Assembly (NCBI GenBank): GCA_963691655.1
Contig: OY829328.1
Coordinates: 12,478,704-12,542,703 of the forward strand
Source: Toxonevra muliebris
Taxonomy: Eukaryota; Arthropoda; Insecta; Diptera; Pallopteridae
Length of the DNA stretch: 64,000 nucleotides
Direction of reading: 5' to 3'
Below, in pieces: positions 11,030 to 23,100 of the stretch. Position 1 is the first letter of the stretch. Each line of letters opens with the position of its first letter. The notes beneath the pieces were generated by a model, which did no database searches, was not told where the DNA came from, and saw only the letters and a program-made list of their open reading frames with translations. The position numbers were made by a program, and so were the translations under genes.

Positions 11030-12348
11030 ATCATTTAAAAACATTTCGTGTTTTTGTAAAATAAAATGTATCTAATGAATCTAAATGTATCTATCTGTGA
11101 CTATCACACCTATTTAGAGTCGAGCGTTTTATAAAAAAAAACGGGTGCAATTTTAAAACACCCATATACAAAACTCCTTATTATTAAAAAACGGCAATTT
11201 GGAAGACTACAACTGATGAAAATCGCCAACATTGGCGTTTTGCTCTCTTCTTTTGACCTCCGTGAATCTGCAAAATATGAAATGTATTCCCAAGGTATTG
11301 GCCAAGGAACAGGGGCACTCCCAAAATCGTCGAAAACATCATCAAAAATCTAGTTACGCTTGGTAAAACCGAGTAGTCTGATCACCCTACTTCATACGGT
11401 TCACGTTCTTCAAAATTTATTTTGCTCTTAAATTCCTTCTATGCCTGAAAGCGCTATAGTTGTTGTTTTTTCAACAGTGTGACCTGGCGCATTATCGTGG
11501 TAAGCTCTTGAGCTCCATGCTATGCACTACTTTCTCATTTCCGGTTCGTACTTATAGAACCAAGCTTCATCATCTGTTTAACGTTTTAAAATTTTGTAAG
11601 GAAATATTGGGCAAATTCGTGGAGCTCATCGATCGAATTTCTTCATGTATCCTAAATGATTTTCTAATGTTCATGAAACAGCCAATGACATTCAAACCCA
11701 GAGGATTGGGAGTCCACTTCATATGCGATTTGGTATTCACGGAAAATTCGCACAGGCTTGAGACAGCATAAAAATCCTTGGAAACTGACAGATCGCATTT
11801 TTAAAACTGTATTGGCTGTGGAATTTTTGCCAACCTTAGCTTACCGATCTTCCTGAAATTTAACTCAGAATTTTTCAAATACATAAAATACCACAAACTT
11901 CGCGAACTTTTGTTACTTTTTTTCAGAAAAAACACACCTCAAAAAGATTACAATAATAATCATAAATGCACAAACTTACTTCGTTGATGATAGATCTCTG
12001 CTGCCGGGAGAGACGTTTTGTCTCAAGACCTTGTAGCTCCTTGATTGCTGATACAATATTTTTCGAGGTTAGAAATTGCGTTGATGCGAATGATATCGGA
12101 ATGCAAACAGCAGGACACTCTTGCAGATTCACGGAGGTCAAAAGAAGAGAGCAAAACGCCGATGTTGGCGATTTTCATCAGTTGTAGTCTTCTAAATTGC
12201 CGTTTTTTTAATAATAAGGAGTTTTGTATATGGGTGTTTTAAAATTGCACCCGTTTTTTATTTATAAAACGCTCGACTCTAGATAGGTGTGATAGTCACA
12301 GATAGATACATTTTATTTCACAAAAACATGAAATGTTTTTAAATTATT
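11030..12348. mobile_element. Decayed mariner-type element with about 250-bp terminal inverted repeats
   Basis: The left arm (about 11030-11278) and right arm (about 12100-12348) are inverted copies. They share, in order from the tip: TTAAAAACATTTC, TATCTGTGACTATCACACCTA, AGAGTCGAGCGTTTTATA, AACGGGTGCAATTTTAAAAC, ATACAAAACTCCTTATTATT, and the inner AAGAGAGCAAAACGCC. The left arm has a 19-bp internal duplication (AATGTATCTAATGAATCTA region). On the minus strand the interior preserves two mariner catalytic blocks: TDDEAWFYKYEPEMRK (first Asp, about 11520-11575) and YHDNAPGHTVEKTT (second Asp, about 11465-11505). The sequence between them is deleted and the frame is broken elsewhere. The third acidic block is not visible. 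Confidence 0.75.
11460..11575 (-). pseudogene. Mariner transposase remnant inside the long-TIR element
   Basis: On the minus strand, GAT-GAT-GAA-GCT-TGG reads DDEAW followed by FYKYEPEMRK, the GDE-W-Y-YEPE signature of mariner transposases. About 45 bases further comes YHDNAPGHTVEK, the HDNAPxH signature. In intact mariners these blocks are about 90 residues apart, so an internal deletion has removed most of the catalytic core. Surrounding frames contain stops. Confidence 0.6.
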
Positions 12349-15300
12349 TACTACTAGAGAATGGTTTTCTCCATCATACATAAGATAAAAGAAGTCGCAA
12401 TTTTACAGCGCAGTAAGTTATTTAGAAGGATACCAATACCAGGCGTTGCGGCTTAAAAGTGGTCCTAAAATTAAATTAATACTCGTGTTGTCGAATGCGA
12501 CTTAATAATTGATTAAAAGGTGGGTGGTGCGTCTGTTTTTTTTCAGTTCTTTTCCAGTATTTGTATGTACTGGATTTCTGGCCAATGGTGATGTTTTTTT
12601 TTTTGGGGAATAAAGTCATAGTATAAGTTCCAATTGAAGTTAAATTTCAGTCTTTCACATAGTACTTTAATGGATATTTGTACGCGATACTAAGAAGACT
12701 ATGTAATGGCAAGGCAAATCTAAACTTTGCTTCGTTCCTCTTACAATAAACTCAAAACCGTACGAGATGTAGAAAACGTTTTCATAAATTTCATGGAAGA
12801 AAACTGGCTGATGGCTGTATTTTTCAGCAGGAAAATGTCTCAATATATGTTTAAACAATCAAAACTATATATTGGCACCTAAAATTTAAAAAGCTAAAAC
12901 AACTGAAAAATGCATCATCAATTTTTTTATTGATTTTGTGAGGACATGTGCATCATGTCGTTGTGTTTTAAAAAAGATTAGAAAAAAATTAAATAAATTT
13001 AATTTAAAAAATAAAAAATGGTGTTATAGCTTTTTGAATTTTAGGTGGCGATTCGGAAAGTAGAAAAAATGTAAAAAATTCAGAAAATGAGGTTAAATGT
13101 TTTTATTTTTTGTTTTTTATTATTTTTAAATAAAGCGTGTGTTTGTTTTCTTACAATGTTTGTATTTTTATTTTATTTGTGCAAATATAATTGCAAATAA
13201 ATAAAAATAGTTTAAGGTTTTTAGTTTTTTTTAATATGCGTTGAAACAAAGCACGCTAACAAATTTACATGTTTGCCTTTCTTTTTCTGCAGTTTCAATT
13301 AAATTGAATTTATAATAAAAAAAAATCATCTTAAGTATATACTGTAAAATTAAATTACTAACAAAAGAAAGAATAAAAGTAATGTTTAATAAAAATATAT
13401 ATTAAAAGTAGTATGCCTGCAGTTTTGGGCATTACGTGTATAATTTTTTGGTAGGCGATGGTAAAATGAAATGGTAATATAACACAACGACAATTGAACA
13501 AAATTTTAAAACTAATATTTTCTCAAAAGACTGTTTAAATTATAAAATTAATTGCAAGCAAACATATATTTTTAAAACTGCACTGAAAAGAAATAATTCC
13601 GCTACAAGCGTGTTCAATTAGGTTTTTATTTTTAGGTTTATCGCTTTTTCTAAGCATGAACTTATGTTCGTTGCACATGGCAATACAAATACAAAGTAAT
13701 TATTATTTTTTTTTAATTTAAAAATTTACTATGCTTTCAAAAATGTTTTTAGTTAGTTTCTTTTTTTCTTGTGATGAATAAAATTGGTTTGTTCTTCCCC
13801 TCTTGTTTTTTAAATATTCAGTCTAAAATTTTTTCATTTTTACATATGTTTTGTTTATTTGTTTGAAAGGAAAACATTAAGATTAGGATTTTTTTTAACT
13901 ACAATTACATACAAATCAATTAAATGTATTATACATAGATAAACTATGCATATAGTAAGTAGCTAATAAAATGGAAGATTATTAATTTTTTCATTGATGG
14001 TTTAACTAACAATTAACTGCAGACCCACATACACATGCAAACATACATTCCATTTTTTACATATTTTTATTTTTTATGATGATACTTGTGTACATTTCAG
14101 GTTGAGACATTCGATTGAAACTTAAATTCATTAAACATATGTTTAGTTCATGCGCTATTGTTGAGTTTAAAATTGTTGGAAGCAATAACAAAATTAGCAA
14201 TTTAAATTCATTCTTATATAATTAAATACAGAATTTTCTTTTTTGCATAAAAATTTGATCTTTAATTAATGTTAAAAGCAAATTAATTGCTTTCAATTAC
14301 CAGTATAATTTGCGGGCCTTTTTCAAACTTATCCAGAGAACAATTAACATGTAAACCAAAATGATAGTTCCATATATTGAATGATGATAAAAATATCTGT
14401 CCCAATTAGGTATTATTAAAAAACACTCAAATATTGCTACTTATTCATTCGAATTTAACTATTGAGACTGAAAAGTTGTCTGATAGAAGTCAGTGAACGA
14501 AAATGAACCGATCGTTTTTTCAATGAGTGAAAACCTTTAATTATTTTTTAGTGGTTATAAATGTGAGCACAAACGATATGCAATACCTATTAATGCTAGA
14601 GAGCCAAAACTATATGATTTGTGCATTCACTCTCTTAATTGGCTGGTATCGTTTGCTATATAAAGTTTGTGCTCATGATACGAAACAAAAACAAAATATA
14701 TACAAAATCGTTTAATGGAGATTATGTAATATAGAAACTATAATTTGCTCAGTATCCATCAAAGAACATACAGTATACACTGAATCACCGTGTATAAATT
14801 ATACCAAACGAATAACTCGTTTTAACGTATTTTGTTTGGTCATGAAGACAGTCGTTATGTTTCCCTTTTTTCTGAAAATTATTGTTTTGTATATATTGCT
14901 ACCTTAATTTGCTAAAGCCTTAACATCAAATTTTTCAATATCGAGATTTTGATGGGATATGATAATGCGTGCCTACTTTAGAGATTTGTTCTTTGAATTT
15001 AAATTACGAATTCTGGAAGCAGTACTCTAAATATCAAAAAGTTTTTTGCGTCTTCTGTAAAATATGAAAAATGCATGTTAGAACTTTAGCGAATTAAGGC
15101 AGCGATATGTAGTTTGCGCTAATGAGCAACTCCATTCGTTTTCTGTGTTTAAATCGTTTGTGTTTCGTTCTTTGGATGAGCAGAACAAAACGATGTTGTT
15201 TTCATTCTCTAATCAGAGTAACGCAAAAGACTCTGAATTCACAGGTAGTGCACTCGATCTTCAATTGAAGGATTGTAAGTCTTAATAAAGGTCTAAGCGC

Positions 15301-17157
15301 TAAATTTTTTGGAGAAGATAAATTTTTCTGACATATTTATCTAGCCTAATATGATTGTAAAGAGTTTTATGTCTTATCTATTTAAAAAAAAAATTACAAA
15401 AATACGAGAAATTCGCTTCATTTATATTTTTTGTTAAATCTCCGTTCAATGTTTTTGGCACTTGGACCCTTTAGACTTACATCCTTTCAATTATAGACAG
15501 GAGTTTATTTACATCTGCAAGAAAATTGCTGCAAATTTCCCTCAAAAAGTCGTTTTAAGAGTAAGTGGGTATTGCAAACCCAAAAAAAAAAGGAGAAACT
15601 TGCAATTTCTCTTTCAAAACAGTTTGCTCATAAAAAGACTTTCTGTACGCAGGGAGATGTAACCTTCACCTAACTAAATTTAGAGTAAAAACGATGCAAT
15701 ATTACAAAAATATGCAATATGAATACCGCGTGATTATGATCCCAGAGAATAGTATTTTTAGCATATTACAATTTACGCTGCACAATTAATTGTTTTTACA
15801 ATCTACAATTTTTCATTTACTAAACAAAGATTTTTTTATTACTATTCCATTCAAAATTAAAATTGCACACACAATTGTTTTTCTTGCTCGATAAATATTT
15901 TAACTAATTTACGATCATTGAAGCAGTTATTCTTCTTTTTTAATATATCGCCGACTCAGAGGTAAAACCAGCTAAGTAGTTTTGATGAAAACTTCACAAG
16001 CTTCATAGTTACTATCCAGTTTGATTTTTGAAAACAAATAATTTTAAAATTGAATTTCCTCTGTTTTTCAATTATGTTAAATAATGATTTTTACCTCTGA
16101 TCTTTTTGAATTTCTTATATACAATTAATTTCATTGATAACTTTTTAATTATGCTAATAGTTTTGTTTGTTTTGCTTTGTGGGTAGTTCAGATATATTTG
16201 TTTTTGTATATGCCCCCAATCGCATCATTAATACTAGTTTATATAAAATGTGTTTTGCTTAAAAATATACAAAATAAAACTAATTTCATTCTTTTTACGG
16301 CGCATTTGAAAAGCAAAAGCACCGATTTGTGTTTTATTTGTTTTTCTATTTAGAAGCAAAATCTTTTGTTCGTTTGAAAATACAAAAGGAAAACAACTAA
16401 CTAATTATTTGTATTTATTATTATTATTTGACTTGTATAAGGGTGTATTTGTTTTCTATGTACGTACTTCCTTTGCGACGAATATTACGACGCTATCAAA
16501 AAATGAAGGTAATTGTTATTTCAAAATCTGAGAATAACATTTGTAAAAACACCCTGTAATTAGATGTTGTTATAGTTTTTCTTTTAATTATTTGTTGCTT
16601 TCTTTCACAAACAACAAAAAATGTATAATAACTCGTTTGTGATATAAAATTAATAAATAATTGTTGCTCAAAACAACAATTAAATAATTTTTAAAAATAA
16701 TCCCAATCAGAAATCATTAACAAAATCTAATAAAAAAAAGATGAGAAAATGTGTGTTATTATGTTTGCTGAATTATATGGAAATATTTCGTTGAACAAAC
16801 CATTGCAAAATTTTACAAATTTGTATATGTTGTCATCGAGAATATTCGAATCGAGCATATTTCCAACTGGGATACATAAAATTTAGTGTATGTGTATAAA
16901 TGTTTATGTGCGTTTTTGTTTGCGCATATGTATGTGAATATTTGTGTGTGTTTATATTATCATTTATTTATTTTGCTTGCATTTGCATCAAATCAATATC
17001 ATTCATCATCATTATCGCCACTGCCATCATTTTCATCATTACTCATGTCCAAATCATTTGTCGCCGTCGATACCACCTTTAACTTTCTCGCTGTTACTGC
17101 TACCACTACATCCACCACTGCTGCACCACCATTCAGTTGCAGCTGCTGCATTAATTA
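12349..17157. other. AT-rich intergenic region between ASCC1 and oys
   Basis: No open frame with recognisable protein features and no clear element boundaries were found on either strand. The region consists of A/T-rich unique-looking DNA with short homopolymers. The last few hundred bases (about 16960-17157) are probably the oys 3' UTR; TTTATT at 16963-16968 is an AATAAA on the oys strand, about 190 bases past its stop. Confidence 0.5.
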
Positions 17158-20100
17158 CTATTTAGCATGCCCATTACTTAAAACAGCTGGCAATACGTTA
17201 GCCTGCTGCACCACAGCATTAATCACTTCGATTTCCTTTTTCAAGAATGCGCCGCTCTCTTCCATACCACCCATCATCGTCATCTTTACCGAGTCATTAC
17301 CACTTGTCATCACACGCTTACGCAAACCTTCGGCTGATCTGAGTGAAGGGAACTCACAATCACGCATTAAATCATTCTTAAATTCCACAATATTGCTCAC
17401 TGTTTCTGTTACAGTCTTATCGATGAAATCTTCAATATTCTTAGTTTCTGCATCGATTTTCTCCTTCAGTTTACTTGACAATTGATCCATTTCGCATTGA
17501 TCATGTTTAACGCTTACTGCTTCGCGTGCACACGACGCTACAGTTGTTGATTGCTGCTGATGCTGTTGTGACTTTTGGTTGGGTGATGTAGGTGGATAGA
17601 TGAGTTCTTTATTGAGATCATTTGCATCATCAATACCATTATGCTGATGATGTGCTGCGACTATTTCTTCCCTTGATGCAACAACTGCCATTTTTCTCTT
17701 GTCATTTGTTTCATCGCCTTGAGTGATGGCGGCGGCTGAGATGTTGCCATTGTGATGTGAGTGTTGTTGTTGTGTTGAGATGAGTTTCTCTTCATTGGAG
17801 GTTATGGACTTAGTGGCGCGTTTTTCGCCACGTATAAATTTAGGTAAAATAAATATGGTAATGAGTGCGACCATGTGAAGGCACAAATAAAATTTCAGGT
17901 ACATTCTAATGCTGCCCTGTTGATTGAAAGAAAAAAAAAGAATTAGTGAAAAAACATAAAATACATAAATCCGACACAAAAAGAATATAAAAAAGTTATA
18001 AAAGTGAATCATGATACCGCTAAAAAGAAAATAATATCGATGGCCATACGTTGACCGCTCGCAAGTAGTTTTTCACCATTTTTGGATTTTTTTTTTTATT
18101 TTACATTTTTTTTTTTTTTACATATTTATTGCAATTTAATCGTCTCTTCTAAAAGTGGTGAAAGAGTTCTTACTAGGAGTCAATGTATGGCCATCGATGT
18201 GTATTAAAAGTGATCGCAGTAGCCTAGTGGTGAGTGTGTTGGACTGCTACACAGAGTTGCTCAGGTTTAAATCTCTGCACGCTCAAAAAAAAAAAAAAAT
18301 TAAAAGTAGAAAATATAAATTTTTCGGCTGTCAATAGCAAACCTCCAAGAGTAAAAAGAAAAGCTTTTCACTTCGTCGTCCGGATTCGGCATAAAACTGT
18401 AGGTCCTTTCCGTTCTTGTATAAATATAACTCACACAACATGAAAGGATAGGAAAAAGCTCGATCTAGGCCCTCCATGGGCCGTTGTGCTGCAATAATAG
18501 TAATAGTAGTTTTAAAAGTTTACAACTGATTTGCAAATTACGTGGATTTAAAGTTTTCTCTTATTTGGATATTTAAACACAAGACATTTTGATTATTTTT
18601 CCATTACATTTAAGATGTAAGTATTCAGCGATTTGCAGTAAAATTGTTTGCACAATTTTTCCTATAATATAATAACCCTTTAACACAAGATTTTGTGTTT
18701 GTTAAGACCTATTTAGAATCTATTTTCATTGTTCCACTTGTTATTTTTGAAAAAGTTGAGTTTTGTCGGATTTTATACAATTTGCCTTGAGCTCTTTCCA
18801 ATTCCAATTTTACTATGCAATGTATTATGCTCAACTAGCATATGGATTCTTTCTTACTACTCTCTCTCTATCTCTCTCTTTCTACTCTCTTCATAGTTCA
18901 TCTCTCAAGAGTTGATAATTCTTCTGCGCATATTGATATATTTCTTCTCTCGTTTTGATCCATAACTAAAAACTATAAAAATGGAAGCATATCTCATGGG
19001 ATATTCTCTCTCTGCGCGTCAAGCGAAATATCAATCAACTTTTACATGAAACTTCGTATTCATGTTGAACTTACCATACATTCAAGCAGAACAAATGGGA
19101 ATGTTGCATAACCCATCACAAGACGTGTTGTCAGACATGTTAAAATGTCATAGAACATGCGTGTGAATTGAGTACGTTGGAAGCGATGACGGAACATTCG
19201 GCGAGCCTTAAAAAATGTTTAAAACAAAAATAAAATACAATAAAACTGAATAATAACAATTAAATTCTGCTTATATACACACCATACGAGCTGAGGTAAC
19301 CATACAAGCACCAGTGGCAAAGGTTAAATAATAACCGGGATAGAAACCATGCCATACGGCGCTCAAGGCAAATGTTAATACGGTGCCATACTTTTTAGGG
19401 ACACGTTCATAAACAATGGTACGTAACCAACGATTTGTGCCGCAATTCCAATTATTAATGGCATCGCGCATATTTGTAGCAAACTGTGTGCGTTGGAAAA
19501 AAAATTAATGCAATTTATTTCAATTTTATCATAAAATTTATAAAAATGTTTGCAATCAAACACACTCTACTCACCTCGAATGACAATACATTTATATTTG
19601 AAATCAAATCCCATTTGGAAGTTCCCTCTTTATCGTATCCAGTAAAACCCAAACCAGAATTATTACATATGGCATCGGCCAATAGCCAAGCATGATAATA
19701 CTTAAAACGTATACATGTTGTGGCCATCATGGCATACCAAAATTTATATGCAATGTTTGTATTCTGTATGAAATCGTCTTCTTTCATTGCTTTTACCGGA
19801 TAGATTTTCACGAATTTCATAAATATAAAAGCACACACCATACTGCCGATGAACTTTTTGATGACAGCTTTTATGGGTGAAGGTTCGAGCACCAATTTCG
19901 ATTTCCCATTATCTAAATTACCCTACAAAAAAGAAGAACATAAAATCAATGAAAATTTAAACCAAAAATGAAAGTAAATTAAATTACATATTTGAAATTG
20001 AATTACACAAAATGTAAGAAGAAGAAGACAATATGAAAGTGATTGAGTAATAGATGTAAGCATGTAAACTTACATTTGCAGTTGGTCGTTTTAGTAAATT

Positions 20101-23100
20101 GGAGCCTTCAACAAAATCGATATAATCTTTGTAGAATACCATTGGTCCAGCCATTAAACCTTGGAAGTTTAACACATACGAGAAATACTCAAGCGCTGAA
20201 GGAAGCTTGTTCACGGCATGATATTGTTGTGCTTTAGTTAAATCCTGTAATAAAGGAAAAATAAAATAAAGACACAGTTTATCATTACACATTGTTATTT
20301 ATTTATAAAGCGTTATGCTGTTGCACTTACTTGATCTTGACGCACAAAACCATCGTGTATGCTAAAAGCTAAGCTAGTTACTTTTTGTGTAATTATCATT
20401 AGTGGACCAGTTATGTCTAAAGAGTATGAGCCATAATCGTAGATTTGTCTAATCAAATGTATGCATAATAGATAAGTCATTGCGACAATCATGACATGTC
20501 TATATACAACGAAGAAGATGGAGAAGAAAAATATAAATAGCAATTAATTAAATTTTTAACATACTACATAGGCATAAAAATAAAATAATAAAACAAAATG
20601 AAAATAAGAAATATTATGTTCGGTGACGCCGCAATCGGAATTGTGAAAGATTGTAGTCTTTAGCATTGGCATCTTATTTATGCCGTGGTTATGCTACCCA
20701 TCATTTATATGAATGAAGAGCGCAAATGTTCAATCAAAGGGTTATAATTGTAAATGGCAAAGAAATCAATTTCAATCATTTTATTATGACAAAAAAAAAA
20801 TATTTAATATCTTATAATGCAATGAATTTAAATAAAATTAAAGTGATTATTATTAAATGCATTTCAATTAGAGGCAGGTCACTAAGGGGATAGCACCTCG
20901 CATAAGTTATCGTTACTGTATTGAGCTTAATAACTCTGACCACAATTTTTTAGCCACCAGAGATTTGATAATAAATATTACTACGGTTTATAAGGAAATT
21001 ATTAGACAACGATTACTAACTATGTTCTCTTCATTTAAGTTATCTAATTATAAATCTTTCATTTCATTAATTAGTAGGTACCCTTAACTCTTTGCAGTAA
21101 AATTATTTCATTATTACATACCGCTGCACAACTCTCGGACTTTGTGTCCTTATAACAATGTAGCATACTGTCGGAAGTACTGCAATATGTATGGCCTGTT
21201 TTCCAAAGCAAAAATAACCAAAGACCAAGCCCAATGTCAATGCGAATGCATGTCGCACTGCGGAAGATACTTTGGAAGGATGAAGTATCGAACGGAATAG
21301 TGATGCAAGGAAGAGTGCCGACATTTGACAAATTAAAAAGTTAATCTGCAAAGATAATATAAAAACAAAAAAATTTAAAAATATAATTATGATATGATAG
21401 CAATAATAACAATAATAGTAAGCAATAACAATAGTGAATATAACGTACGTTAACTATAAAAGGGGTATAACTCAAAATTGAAAACGATAAAAAAAAATTG
21501 TTTGTCTACCTATGGATGCATATTTAATATAAGGGTAAAATAATAATTGTACATAAAATAAATTTGTATATGCAACCACAGGCAATTAAAACATTTTTTT
21601 ATATACATTTATAACTTATGATAAATTGAACTTATGAATCATAAGTAAGAAAAACATTTCTTTTTGCCATTTCGTGAAAAATTTTCAATTTTGAGTTGTG
21701 TCCTTTTTGTAGTTAGTGTGCGATATGTAAACAATGATGATGATATTCGATCAATTTTCAGAATGTTCTTTCTAAAGCAATGAAATATACTGACTGGAGG
21801 CTTATGCCCCTTCTTACTTCCACATAAGTATTATATTAGTTCAAAGGCACCGAAATTAGTATCAAACTTTTACTACTCTTTCACTTCCGATCAAATAATT
21901 TCTATAATTACACTAGTTTACAAATAATTATTTTTTTCCTGGGCAATGAACACCACTATCCAATTCCTATGTAAAATTGGTCGTTGACCACGAAAATCAA
22001 CTCTATTTTAAATTCTATGTTGAATTTTTTTTATCGGAACAAAAATGGTTTGTCCACATGATTACAAGTATCTTAGAAACTAAGAACTCGATTTAACCCT
22101 GGATGTACATGCTTTTTTTCTATACGTAAAGGCCATGCTTCGTCGAAACGACGACGGCATTATTCAAAGTGGACATACACCGGACCTATACATCAACAAC
22201 TTTGAAAGTTGATTGTTTTCCACTATTTGGTTAATTTAACATATAGAAAAACAACAACGGACATTTTTTGTTAATATTTATAAAAAATAAATTTTCACAG
22301 TTTCAGTTCGTTAAGCATGTTTTACAATACACTGTATATTTAAGTACAAAAAAAAAGTAACTTACGGCACATATAATTGATCAAATGTGTTTGCATCTTA
22401 AAAGTAATATACTGAACTAAAAAGGAACGAGTTTTCATGAGAATCAAGTTTCATTATATGCAAGAGGCACAAAGCCCTATTTTGTGCTTTTCGCACAAGC
22501 TTTAATTACATTTTGAACAGGACGATTTTGTCGAATAGCACAAATCATTCTTTTTTTTTGAGGATTTATTTGTTCAGTATTCTCATCATCAATTGGGATT
22601 ACATTTTTAACATTATTTCGCACCGACGTATTCAAAGCTTATCAGTTAATTGGCTTTCGACAAAGACAGAATTTTTTTTTAAAAAAACAAGTGCGATTGA
22701 GGGCTCTTGTTTTATTTAAAACATGTTGTGAGCGTAATTGACAGAGAAAAGTCATATTTAATATTGCAAAATATTCAGTAATATTTTTGCATTGTCGAAC
22801 TGATCCTCGAGCTTGATGCATAATATTTTTCCCATGATTTTTCTTTTTGTACACACATTTTATAGTTGATTTCTATGCATAATGGATGTGATTAACGAAA
22901 TTATTTTGCCTTTAATAATGATATACCTCTACATAGAGGCACAAAATTTTAGTCTAAATCAGATGCCTCTACTAACAAACTTGCACCCTCCAAATTTTCA
23001 TTTTGAATCTCCTCTGCCCGATTGGTGGTCTTCGTCACTCATCAACAAGAAATTTTTCAGTTCCCTGATCATTAATTCCTTTGTCGACCTCATTTCGCAT

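Noticed and set aside
16886..17485. Plus-strand 199-codon frame overlapping the oys last exon
   Set aside because: Antisense shadow; its Ser/Thr/hydrophobic composition is the complement of the Gln/Asp/Asn-rich oys tail.
18212..18290. A genuine tRNA gene
   Set aside because: The acceptor stem does not pair, box B is degenerate, and a SINE body, tail and target duplication follow.
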